Below, one piece after another: positions 1 through 7,369 of a stretch of 64,000 nt of DNA (positions are counted from its first letter, which is position 1; each line of letters opens with the position of its first letter). The DNA comes from CAZPUS01 sp964589825 (GTDB lineage Bacteria; Fibrobacterota; Chitinivibrionia; Chitinivibrionales; WJKA01). The stretch covers positions 1-64,000 of the forward strand of contig CAZPUS010000009.1 of the NCBI GenBank assembly GCA_964589825.1. The letters run 5' to 3'. The translations under genes were made by a program, and so were the position numbers. The notes beneath the pieces were generated by a model, which saw nothing but the letters and a program-made list of their open reading frames with translations, was not told the origin of the DNA and searched no databases.

Positions 1-146
1 CGCAACGAAACGCTATACTGCTTGCCGAACCACCCGGTATAGATGATTTCCCCTTTTTGCCAGGCATCAAAAAACTCTTTGTAGAAAAAACAGGGTATAT
101 CGGTACGTCTTGAAACAGAGATATAACACGGAGGACGGGGTGCCAT
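1..146 (-). CDS. DUF1848 family protein, N-terminal fragment
   Basis: The minus strand reads open from an ATG at 146 to the window edge, so only about the first 48 residues are present. They contain ISVSRRTDIPCFF followed by an aromatic-rich WQKGEIIYTGW stretch. The SRRTDIP motif at the extreme N-terminus is the hallmark of the DUF1848 family, usually about 280-330 residues, which often carries a later radical-SAM-like Cys cluster not visible here. An in-frame TGA lies 12 bases upstream of the ATG, so the start is well bounded, although no good ribosome binding site precedes it. Function of the family is unknown. Confidence rests on the short motif only. Confidence 0.6.
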   Translation of the reverse strand, partial: MAPRPPCYISVSRRTDIPCFFYKEFFDAWQKGEIIYTGWFGKQYSVSL

Positions 147-199
147 ACAGGTGTGTAGTCAGGCCGTAATTCCACCTGTGAAAAAGCGCGGCTCAGGTC

Positions 200-538
200 T
201 CAGTTTTCAATAATTCCGACTACGTGTTTGTCTTCGATAATGAATGATTTTTTGACAATGTCGGTATATTTCCATTTTTTTTGCGTTGCCCAGGGCTGAT
301 GTATAATTTCGATTTCTTTTGGTTCACCAAGAAGAAATTTTACTGTCTCCTGTTTCATGCCCACAGAGAAGGTCCCTTCGAGAATGCAGCGCTTATCGAG
401 TTGAGGAATATCGGGATGGTTTTGTAAATAGACATCGATTTTATCCGCAGAGGGCCGTATGTTTTTTCCACCGCAGACGCAGATAAGGGAAAGGAAAACA
501 ACCGCGATAATGCTAGGTATTCGGTTCGACTTTATCAA
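200..538 (-). CDS. small BamE/SmpA-like envelope lipoprotein
   Basis: A 112-residue protein with an N-terminal hydrophobic segment (IIAVVFLSLICVC) that looks like a signal peptide with nearby Cys residues; the lipobox is not canonical. The stretch FSVGMKQETVKFLLGEPKEI resembles the SmpA/BamE/OmlA fold motif (G-M-x2-x2-V-x2-L-L-G-x-P). I chose a TTG start at 538-536 because a strong AAGGAGG site (551-545) sits six bases upstream; the next ATG upstream (568) has none. The start overlaps the 3' end of the STAS gene by 26 bases, so the two are probably translationally coupled. An envelope function is inferred from the signal-like segment and the weak family motif. Confidence 0.55.
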   Translation of the reverse strand: MIKSNRIPSIIAVVFLSLICVCGGKNIRPSADKIDVYLQNHPDIPQLDKRCILEGTFSVGMKQETVKFLLGEPKEIEIIHQPWATQKKWKYTDIVKKSFIIEDKHVVGIIEN

Positions 539-857
539 AATCTTCCTCCTTGTGAAAAATGGTGACAAGCTTATGCAATCCTACGACTTCCAGCACATCA
601 CGGACATATTCGTTGGGTTCGATAAGTACCAGAGTGCTGCCTCTTTTCTGTAACGCATTGTTACAGTATATGACGACATTGAGTGCTCCGCTGTCCAGAT
701 AGGTGACATTGGCAAGGTTTATCGCGATCGGGATCGACTTTTTATCGAGGAGGTTGTTGATATACGATTTGAGTACGATAGAATCCTTGAGTCGGTCAAT
801 TTGACCGATAATGTCGATAATGGTGAATCCGTTTTTTTGGCGCTCTTCAAGTTTCAT
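513..857 (-). CDS. STAS-domain anti-sigma factor antagonist
   Basis: 114 residues forming a single STAS domain: an N-terminal GFTIIDIIGQIDRL strand, then AINLANVTYLDSGALNVV, then GSTLVLIEPNEYV and a C-terminal helix. In SpoIIAA/RsbV proteins the equivalent loop carries the Ser phosphorylated by an anti-sigma kinase; here it reads LDSGAL, keeping one Asp-Ser and lacking the second Ser. Such proteins release sigma factors or act in signalling partner switches. No kinase or sigma partner is next to it. It is the first gene of a two-gene unit with the small lipoprotein, with a sigma-70-like promoter candidate upstream. Confidence 0.85.
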   Translation of the reverse strand: MKLEERQKNGFTIIDIIGQIDRLKDSIVLKSYINNLLDKKSIPIAINLANVTYLDSGALNVVIYCNNALQKRGSTLVLIEPNEYVRDVLEVVGLHKLVTIFHKEEDFDKVEPNT

Positions 858-905
858 ACTACCGTTCCTGCATTTTATCGTAAAGATCTGTATAACAAAT
901 TACAT

Positions 906-934
906 ACTATAAATATAACATTTTGTCATTTCAA
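906..934 (-). promoter_or_regulatory. candidate sigma-70 promoter for STAS gene
   Basis: On the minus strand TTGAAA (934-929) and TATAGT (911-906) are separated by 17 bases, in an AT-rich 179-bp divergent intergenic region. It would start transcription about 45 bases before the STAS start codon. Sequence match only. Confidence 0.45.
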
Positions 935-1036
935 TGTGTAAATTTCAGTTAGAATAATACGCACTATTTTGGATAACGAATTATTTCGTACCCAGAATAT
1001 ATTTTTTTATCAGTATCATTATACAGGAGATGTGAG

Positions 1037-1324
1037 ATGTCGTTTTATAAAGAGATACAATGCCCTGAGTGCGGAGAGACGTTTTCGGTAGAGATCACCG
1101 ACGAGGAAATCGCGGAAGCGAAAAAAAACAAGCCGAAGAAAAAAAAGGACTTAAAGGAATTTCTCGAGGAATCCAAAAACCGGGATTGGGAAGAGAAACT
1201 GAAGCGCACAAAAGAGAAGGAGCAGAAGCGCAAGCAGGAGATTGAACAACGCTTCAGGACCGCAAAAGAGAAGCCGGAAGACCTCGAAGGTGACGAGTAT
1301 CATAACCCGTTCGAATGGGAATAA
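1037..1324 (+). CDS. small CXXC coiled-coil protein
   Basis: A 95-residue, highly charged protein with one zinc-ribbon-like knuckle, CPECGETF, at residues 9-16. It is followed by a Lys/Glu-rich probable coiled coil (residues 25-80) and an acidic tail. Only one CXXC pair is present, so a complete zinc ribbon would need dimerisation or another partner. An AGGAG-like site precedes the ATG. It diverges from the STAS gene and converges on pdxA. I do not recognise a named family. Composition and ribosome site support a real gene; the function is unknown. Confidence 0.7.
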   Translation: MSFYKEIQCPECGETFSVEITDEEIAEAKKNKPKKKKDLKEFLEESKNRDWEEKLKRTKEKEQKRKQEIEQRFRTAKEKPEDLEGDEYHNPFEWE

Positions 1325-1354
1325 TTACCGGCGTTACGGGCTAAATACCTTTAG

Positions 1355-2365
1355 TTACAGGGTAACGTCGCTGCGGGTACAGAATCGCAGGGCGGCATCG
1401 ATGGCAGAGAGCAGGTTATCGACAGATGCCCGGTTTCTGCCCGCAATATCGAATGCGGTACCGTGTCCCACAGAGGTCCGGATAAAAGGCAGGCCGGCGG
1501 TATAGTTGACGCATCGTTCGAATCCAAGGGTCTTGAGGGCGACAAATCCGTGATCGTGAAGCATCGAGACGATTCCGTCGAATTCCGCGTTGAATGCGCG
1601 GTGGAAAACCGTATCCGGAGGAAACGGGCCTTGCACGCGGCATCCCTGCTGTTGCGCCCGGGTAACGGCCGGTGTGATATGCTCGATCTCCTCGGTTCCG
1701 AACATTCCTTCTTCGCCCGCATGAGGATTGAGTCCAGCAACTGCAATCCGCGGCGTGTCGATGCCGAATTGTTTCAGCGTCCGCTCCAGCAGTCGTATAA
1801 TACGCAGTACCCGGTTATGGTCGATGCGTGAAATCGCGTCCCTGAGACTGCAGTGCGTGGTAACATGGATCACGAAAACCCCGTCGAGGATAAAGCACAT
1901 GGCATAATCCTCGGTATTGGTTTTGTGGGCCAGGATTTCGGTATGGCCTTCAAAGGGGATATCTGCACACCGCAGCGCATGTTTATTGATTGGGTTGGTG
2001 ACGATTGCATCGATTTTTTTGTGCAGCGCACATTCGATGGCGGTGGTAACGTAGCGAAAGGCTGCGTTGCCGCATTGTGCGGTTGCAACGGGTGGGGGAG
2101 GCTCGGGGCTGGGCAGCATCGAGCAGTCGAGTACGTTTATTTTCTCCTCCGAAATCTCATCCGGGGTGGTGATACGGTACAGATTAAGGGAAAGCCCCAG
2201 AAGGTGTGCGGTTCGCTCAAGCAGCGGATAATCGCCCGTGATTACCCAGGTAGCCTTGTGCGGTGACAGTTTTCCCGACCCACATGCTTTGCAGGTTATT
2301 TCGGGGCCGATTCCTGCCGGATCGCCCATGGTGATGCAGATACGAGGTGGTACGGAGCGCTGCAT
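1355..2365 (-). CDS. pdxA: 4-hydroxythreonine-4-phosphate dehydrogenase PdxA
   Basis: 336 residues, the usual length for PdxA. It oxidises 4-phosphohydroxy-L-threonine with NAD and the product feeds pyridoxal 5-phosphate synthesis with PdxJ. Visible family blocks are TMGDPAGIGPE near the N-terminus, PFEGHTE with one metal-ligand His, VAGLNPHAGE with the second, MLHDHG with the third, and RTSVGHGTAFDIAG at the C-terminus. The PdxA2 relatives that act on other four-carbon acid phosphates share these motifs, so substrate is assigned by family and not proven. No pdxJ is nearby. It stands alone, convergent with the small CXXC gene. Confidence 0.93.
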   Translation of the reverse strand: MQRSVPPRICITMGDPAGIGPEITCKACGSGKLSPHKATWVITGDYPLLERTAHLLGLSLNLYRITTPDEISEEKINVLDCSMLPSPEPPPPVATAQCGNAAFRYVTTAIECALHKKIDAIVTNPINKHALRCADIPFEGHTEILAHKTNTEDYAMCFILDGVFVIHVTTHCSLRDAISRIDHNRVLRIIRLLERTLKQFGIDTPRIAVAGLNPHAGEEGMFGTEEIEHITPAVTRAQQQGCRVQGPFPPDTVFHRAFNAEFDGIVSMLHDHGFVALKTLGFERCVNYTAGLPFIRTSVGHGTAFDIAGRNRASVDNLLSAIDAALRFCTRSDVTL

Positions 2366-2433
2366 GTCGTTTTTTCCTCTAAAATATGTGTTTTTTGCTA
2401 AAAAATAAATAAACAGATGCCGATATATGTAAT

Positions 2434-2625
2434 ATGAAAGACCTCAAAGAAAAACTCATATCACAGGCACAGCGCCGATACAGTTTTATCCGGCCGTGTG
2501 CCACCAAACAGAAACTGGATGAATGTTTTACCATTACGAACGGAAAGCTGATATTCTGGTTTAATACAAGTGATAACTCTACCCATGTGATGAGTATTTC
2601 TCTCTTCAGCGGGGTCGAACAATAG
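2434..2625 (+). CDS. hypothetical small protein
   Basis: 63 residues, divergent from pdxA, with a basic N-terminus and a C-terminal half (ITNGKLIFWFNTSDNSTHVM) that looks like a beta hairpin. No ribosome site is obvious and I do not recognise a family. The reading frame has protein-like composition and no better alternative overlaps it. The 148 bases between it and the next gene (2626-2773) hold nothing I can identify. Confidence 0.45.
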   Translation: MKDLKEKLISQAQRRYSFIRPCATKQKLDECFTITNGKLIFWFNTSDNSTHVMSISLFSGVEQ

Positions 2626-2773
2626 TCAAACGGCGGGGGATATCCATCGCACAGGGCGTATAGATATACACAGGATCCTTCCTTACATTGCTGAATGCGA
2701 TAGTACGATCGGGACCAGTAAAAAACATTCGGGTGAAGTATTTTGGCTCAGTCGGGTGATCGCGCACATATTC

Positions 2774-4174
2774 TCATCCACCACTTTCCTTGCGTTGTTG
2801 CGTTATCCTCTCATAAAGCGATAAAAAACGAGGGTCATTCGGGAACAGGTTTAGTGCTTGCTTTATAAGGCGGTATGCATGGGCATTATGACCGGATCTG
2901 TGACAAATCACTGCAATGGCGTAGAGCCCGTGGTAGCGTATTGCGGTAGTATTGCACGCAAAAAAGGTGGTGCGCCGGGTTGCGCGCACTGCGTCGAGAA
3001 GATGACCAAACGCGGCGTCGTACATTTTGCGGTTATAGTACTCTATCCCAAGGGTAAAATGCGCATCGGCATTGCCGGGGGAGAGTCTGAGGCATTCTTT
3101 AAGCATTGTTTCGGCATGCATTTTATCGCCGTTATTATGTGACGTGCCGTGAATGAGCAGGCGTGCAAGCCTTAAAAATGCGGTTGCCTTCAGGTTTTTT
3201 CCCGGTATGTCCGCAGGGGTTCGGGTGATGAGCAGGCGGTATTGTGCTGCGGCGTTATCATATTGCCCGAGTGTGGTGTAGCACTCTGCAAGATAGAGCC
3301 TGAAATAGTCGTTTTCAGGATGCTCGGAGTGTTCTTTATGAAGCAGCGGCAGGTTGCGTTGCGCTTTTTGCCGGTGTATGCGGGGATCGTGGTAGCCGTG
3401 GTGACGGAATGTAATTTCCGTTTTTGCGTATATGGGTATTTTCGCCGCATTCAGTGCGGGAGTGAGTTGTTCGTGTACGCTGAACGAAAAACGAATCTTC
3501 GGATCGTTCGGAAAGAGACGGACCTGAAGAAACCGTGTGTCCTGATTGTGTCGATTACGGTTTGCTACCACACAGGAGTAAGCGGCCTCGGGTGCGGTGT
3601 GTGTGACAATGGAGGTAATGGCGGAGTGTGAGTCGGGGGTAAGCCGGTCGTCCGCATCCATCCAGATAATCCAGCCGCAGCGACACATATCGAGTCCCGT
3701 GTTTCGCGCTGTGCTGAAGTCGTTTTGCCAATGGATGCAGTGCAGTCGTACCCCGAACAGTTGTACCAGCTCAACCGTACGATCGTCGGATCCGGTATCG
3801 CATACTACGATCTCGTCGGCGAGTGAATCTATGGACTGCAGTGCCGCCATGCAGTTGTGCTGCTCATTGCGCATGATAAAGGCAACGCTGCAACAGGAGG
3901 CAGGGGAGTGCATGGCACGGAGGTTTTCTATTTGGTTGTGAAGGCTCCGGCAGGAGGGAGAGTCGCGGTCGCCGGTATAATGCACGTAACGATCCAGAAG
4001 CGCCTGTGCACGCAGCGGTTTGCGCTGTGCAGCAAAGTGGCGTGCAGCCTGAAAAAAATAGTGGCCTTTGGAAACGGTTCCGTCGAGAAGGCGTGTGCGC
4101 AGAAGCGAAGGCGCGCATGTGGTGTGGGGGAAGGAAGTGGCACACGAGGGAGCACATGGCATGGCTGACGTCAT
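2774..4174 (-). CDS. GT2 glycosyltransferase with C-terminal TPRs
   Basis: 466 residues. After about 95 residues of N-terminal extension comes a family 2 glycosyltransferase A-fold: CSVAFIMRNEQHN (nucleotide-sugar site), DEIVVCDTGSDDRT, and WIIWMDADDR carrying the Asp pair that binds the metal and UDP. The C-terminal third has TPR-like helices (for example ADAHFTLGIEYYNRKMYDAA). This architecture is typical of cytosolic peptide or protein glycosyltransferases. A good AAGGAG site precedes the ATG. Since it flanks the flagellin operon and has a paralogue at 11091, flagellin glycosylation is a reasonable inference; acceptor and sugar are not determinable. Confidence 0.85.
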   Translation of the reverse strand: MTSAMPCAPSCATSFPHTTCAPSLLRTRLLDGTVSKGHYFFQAARHFAAQRKPLRAQALLDRYVHYTGDRDSPSCRSLHNQIENLRAMHSPASCCSVAFIMRNEQHNCMAALQSIDSLADEIVVCDTGSDDRTVELVQLFGVRLHCIHWQNDFSTARNTGLDMCRCGWIIWMDADDRLTPDSHSAITSIVTHTAPEAAYSCVVANRNRHNQDTRFLQVRLFPNDPKIRFSFSVHEQLTPALNAAKIPIYAKTEITFRHHGYHDPRIHRQKAQRNLPLLHKEHSEHPENDYFRLYLAECYTTLGQYDNAAAQYRLLITRTPADIPGKNLKATAFLRLARLLIHGTSHNNGDKMHAETMLKECLRLSPGNADAHFTLGIEYYNRKMYDAAFGHLLDAVRATRRTTFFACNTTAIRYHGLYAIAVICHRSGHNAHAYRLIKQALNLFPNDPRFLSLYERITQQRKESGG

Positions 4175-4322
4175 TACGTGTACTCCTTGGTTATCGTTAT
4201 GCTATCCTCTGTTATGATGTATGAACAGGGGTTGCCGTAGTAATGGCGATCGCTCGATTAAGGACCGTGAGCGCAGAAGCGGGGGGATAACTCACCGTGC
4301 CCGACATGTGTGGTGCCGCAGC

Positions 4323-4562
4323 CTATTTTTTCTTTTTCTTCTTGAACAGAGAGGCGACATCCCTTATCGAAGTGTCCTGAGATGCGGATGCTTCTCTGTT
4401 TTCCGTCTGGATACGCTCGTATACTTCCTCACGATTCACCGAAATGTCACGCGGTGCTTCCACCCCAAGCTTGACATGATGACTGTTGAGCTCGACGATT
4501 TTAACCGAGATGGTATCGCCGATCCGGATAGATTCACCGAGTTTTCTCGTGAGTACGAGCAT
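4323..4562 (-). CDS. csrA: translational regulator CsrA
   Basis: 79 residues starting MLVLTRKLGESIRIGD, with VKLGVEAPRDISVNREEVY, the conserved RNA-binding core of CsrA. The last 25 residues extend past the E. coli length and end in a poly-lysine run. CsrA dimers bind GGA motifs around ribosome binding sites and repress translation; in many bacteria flagellin mRNA is the target. The gene follows fliW by three bases, so CsrA and its protein antagonist are made together. The 148 bases downstream (4175-4322) show no gene. Confidence 0.97.
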   Translation of the reverse strand: MLVLTRKLGESIRIGDTISVKIVELNSHHVKLGVEAPRDISVNREEVYERIQTENREASASQDTSIRDVASLFKKKKKK

Positions 4563-4565
4563 ATA

Positions 4566-4988
4566 TTACGTTTCCCTCAAAATAGGTTCTTTCACACTGT
4601 ACGGTGTGTCATCGAGAATTATTTGTTTACCGAGTCGCTTCTTTTTATTGATAAGAATCGGTGCGCAAAGGTTGGCGGTACAGTCCTGCGGATTGTCACG
4701 GATGGTGACGATCGTGTACATGAGGATATCTTCCGCTTTCTCGATGCCGATTTCGTCCAGATGTCCCCGGCTCAGCGGAGGGGAGTATTCCGGATCGAAT
4801 AAAAGCGGATTGATGATCGCGAATCGCAGCCGGCTTTCGTTGTCCGTACAGACCAGCCATTCAAACGGTGTGTACTCCGGATGCTGTACGAGTACGAAAT
4901 TCTTGTACTCTTCGAATCCGGGGATACCTTCCTGAAAGGTTATTATATCCTCGTTTGAATAGACCAGCTCTTTGAAAAAGTCGTCCAT
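4566..4988 (-). CDS. fliW: flagellar assembly factor FliW
   Basis: 140 residues with the FliW signature EDIITFQEGIPGFEEYKNFVL and a central FEWLVCTDN. FliW binds CsrA allosterically and relieves flagellin repression; free flagellin competes for FliW, giving homeostatic control. I prefer the ATG at 4988 because it gives the usual family length and places about 12 residues before the EDIITF strand; an ATG at 5066 is an alternative in frame, and neither has a good ribosome site. It lies between the flagellin gene and csrA in the same direction, the classic arrangement. Confidence 0.93.
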   Translation of the reverse strand: MDDFFKELVYSNEDIITFQEGIPGFEEYKNFVLVQHPEYTPFEWLVCTDNESRLRFAIINPLLFDPEYSPPLSRGHLDEIGIEKAEDILMYTIVTIRDNPQDCTANLCAPILINKKKRLGKQIILDDTPYSVKEPILRET

Positions 4989-5104
4989 AGTTTGTTTTAC
5001 CGGCTCGATGAAAATTCGTTTTACAGGTAAAATACCATATTCCAGTTCATTACACAACCGATTCATTCATTGCGTCATGTTCGATCGATATGACGGCATG
5101 AACA

Positions 5105-5950
5105 TTACTGCAGCAGACTCAGTACATTCTGCGGAACCTGGTTCGCCTGCGAGAGCATTGCCATGGAGGACTGCGAAATAATCTGGTTTCGTGTCATTTC
5201 CGTGGTCGCTTCTGCAAAGTCGGTATCGCGGATTACCGATTCGGCCGCAGCCATATTCTGTTCCTGGTTCTTCTGGTTATTGAGGCTGTGCTCGATTCTG
5301 TTGGTCTTTGCACCAAGGTCGGCACGCAGCGAGTTGACATCGTCGATCGCGCTGTCGAGGCTCGATATTGCATTCGTGGCATCCGACTGGGTGGTGACGT
5401 ATACGGCTTGTGCAGTGCTTATTCCCATGGAATCGGTATCGATATTTCCGATGGTGATGGTGATTACGTCCGCACCGTCCGAGTTGTCGTTTGGACCGAT
5501 ATGAATGATACCGCCGGTTGCAAACGGGGACGTGCCGTTGAGCAGCTTCATCGAGTTGTACTGGGTGCCGTCTACCACACGGTCGATTTCCGTGCGCAGT
5601 TCGTCGAACTCGATCTGAATGTAGTTACGCTCAGTCGAGGTGAGTGTGTCATTGGCAGACTGTATCGAAAGCTCCCGCATGCGCTGCAGCATCGCTTCCA
5701 CTTCGATGAGTGCACCTTCGGCGATGTTGATGAGCGCGTTTCCGTCCTGGGCGTTACGGCTGCCCATGTCGAGTCCGCGTACCTGCGTTCGCAGGTTTTC
5801 AGAAATACTGAGACCGGCCGCATCATCCGCTGCACGGTTGATACGCATACCCGTGGAGAGCTTCTCCAGGGATTTTGACAAGCGGCGTTCTACGTTGAAG
5901 ATCGCCTTTTGCGTGACCATCGCCGGTATGTTGTGATTGATGCGTGGCAT
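5105..5950 (-). CDS. flagellin (major type)
   Basis: 281 residues, a compact flagellin consisting almost only of the D0/D1 helices. The N-terminus has RINRAADDAAGLSISENLRTQ and IAEGALIEVEAMLQRMRELS; the C-terminus has ADLGAKTNRIEHS and ends SQANQVPQNVLSLLQ. The middle (about residues 140-195) is a short variable segment, so surface domains are minimal. A strong AAAGGAGG site precedes the ATG. It is transcribed ahead of fliW and csrA from a sigma-54 promoter at 6026-6042, with a leader hairpin near the ribosome site. A divergent second flagellin lies at 14048. Confidence 0.96.
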   Translation of the reverse strand: MPRINHNIPAMVTQKAIFNVERRLSKSLEKLSTGMRINRAADDAAGLSISENLRTQVRGLDMGSRNAQDGNALINIAEGALIEVEAMLQRMRELSIQSANDTLTSTERNYIQIEFDELRTEIDRVVDGTQYNSMKLLNGTSPFATGGIIHIGPNDNSDGADVITITIGNIDTDSMGISTAQAVYVTTQSDATNAISSLDSAIDDVNSLRADLGAKTNRIEHSLNNQKNQEQNMAAAESVIRDTDFAEATTEMTRNQIISQSSMAMLSQANQVPQNVLSLLQ

Positions 5951-5974
5951 AACAACCCTCCTTTGTTAGGTACT

Positions 5975-5998
5975 TTTACCACCTTCGCTGGTGATAAA
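5975..5998 (-). promoter_or_regulatory. flagellin mRNA leader hairpin
   Basis: On the minus strand TTTATCACC and GGTGGTAAA form a nine-pair stem (one G-U) with an AGCGAA loop, ending about 10 bases before the AAAGGAGG ribosome site of the flagellin gene. It lies inside the predicted transcript from the sigma-54 promoter. With fliW and csrA downstream it may be part of a CsrA-responsive leader, but no GGA is in the loop. Confidence 0.4.
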
Positions 5999-6025
5999 TA
6001 AGAACGAGTTCGCTAGTTATTAATT

Positions 6026-6042
6026 AAGCAATTTGTGTGCCA
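6026..6042 (-). promoter_or_regulatory. sigma-54 promoter, flagellin-fliW-csrA
   Basis: The minus strand reads TGGCAC, five bases, TTGCTT: TGGCAC at 6042-6037 and TTGC at 6031-6028. This matches the RpoN -24/-12 consensus exactly in the GG and GC elements with the correct spacing. It is about 80 bases before the flagellin start codon in the flgL-flagellin gap. An RpoN activator of the FlrC/FlgR type would be needed; none lies in the window. Confidence 0.8.
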
Positions 6043-6122
6043 GTTTGTAACTTCAACAAATTCAACGGATTTAATGGTGAAAGGCATGGCAGTTTTTTCC
6101 TGCGGCATGAAATAAATTCCTC

Positions 6123-7340
6123 TTATAAAAAGTTGACGAGTGTGGGCTGAATCACCCGCGCCGCCGATTTGAGCGCGGCATTGTAGACATTCTGCATTAG
6201 TGAGAAATCGCTTATGACTTTTGCCATGTCGGCATCTTCCAGCTCCGACTGCAGGCGGGTGGTCTCTACTGTTTTGTTCTCATTTCGCTGCAGCGTTTTT
6301 TCGATTCTGTTGAACCGGGCGCCGTTTTTACTCTCCTGGGAAAGAATATTGTTGTACACCGAGTCAATTTCGCTAATACCGTCCTGAATACCGGAGGTGT
6401 TGTCTTCGCGCAGATTCTCCCCGAGTCGAATCATCGAGTCGAGCAGGTTCAGATTGGAGTCACGGTCTTCGGTGACCTCCTGCGCGGTGATATTGACCGG
6501 TACCTGTACACCGGGTTCGATTTCGCGATATTTAATTCCGCTCTGATCGGCGACATTGCCGTAGATATCCTCTCCCCGGGAGACGTAATCGAATTCCATC
6601 TGAAATCCGCTCGCCTGATAGTTGGGACCCGTGAAGGTACCCCCGTCCGACAGATCCGCGGCGAGTGCGGCGTTGAGCGGGCGGATGCGGCCGTTGACAT
6701 AGTCTATTTCATAGTCGGTTCCTTCCTGGTAGCTCGTCCCGCCGACACTGATGCTGAACGAATCCGGAAGTATTCTGCGGATCGCTTCGTCGTTTTGTGC
6801 ATCGCGTATCTGGTACCACGAACCTGTGCCACCGGAGCCGTCGTAATATGCCATTTTGAGCTGGGAATAATCCTGGGTGTCCTGTGCGATCGAGTTTTTG
6901 GGCGGAAAGGGGGTGATGCGGGTCTGGGTTCCGCCGAATATGTATTCGTTTTTATAAGTGGTATTCAGCATCGATATCACCTGTCGGGTGAGCTGGGTAA
7001 CTTCCTGCTGAATAAAATTGCGTTCTGTTGCGGAATTGGTCTCGTTTGATCCCTGTATGGCGAGTTCGCGCATGCGCTGCATCAGATCGTTCATGCTGCT
7101 GAGCGTGGTATCCGTGACACCCATGAAGGCTTTTGTGTCTTCGATATTTTCCTTGTGTTGTTTCTGTACGGAGAGTTTGGAGCGCAGCTGGAGATCGTTG
7201 GCCACATTGACGGGATCGTCCGAGGGACGCATCAGTTTTTTGCCGGTCGCCAGCTTTTCCTGGATATCGGTCAAGTCGGCATAGCGATCATGAATCACTC
7301 TCTGCATGTGGTTGTTGAGTTGTTTTGTCGTAACACGCAT
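6123..7340 (-). CDS. flgL: hook-filament junction protein FlgL
   Basis: 405 residues. The N-terminus (RYADLTDIQEKLATGKKLMRPSDDP) and C-terminus (LEDADMAKVISDFSLMQNVYNAALKSAARV) are typical FlgL/HAP3 D0-D1 helices that join the hook cap FlgK to the filament. Between residues about 190 and 252 there is a beta-rich insert containing TDYEIDYVNGRIRPL, and FlgK carries a similar one. It follows flgK by 29 bases in the sigma-54 operon flgJ-flgN-flgK-flgL. Confidence 0.94.
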   Translation of the reverse strand: MRVTTKQLNNHMQRVIHDRYADLTDIQEKLATGKKLMRPSDDPVNVANDLQLRSKLSVQKQHKENIEDTKAFMGVTDTTLSSMNDLMQRMRELAIQGSNETNSATERNFIQQEVTQLTRQVISMLNTTYKNEYIFGGTQTRITPFPPKNSIAQDTQDYSQLKMAYYDGSGGTGSWYQIRDAQNDEAIRRILPDSFSISVGGTSYQEGTDYEIDYVNGRIRPLNAALAADLSDGGTFTGPNYQASGFQMEFDYVSRGEDIYGNVADQSGIKYREIEPGVQVPVNITAQEVTEDRDSNLNLLDSMIRLGENLREDNTSGIQDGISEIDSVYNNILSQESKNGARFNRIEKTLQRNENKTVETTRLQSELEDADMAKVISDFSLMQNVYNAALKSAARVIQPTLVNFL

Positions 7341-7369
7341 GATATTCGAACCTGTTAAGGTGAAAACGA

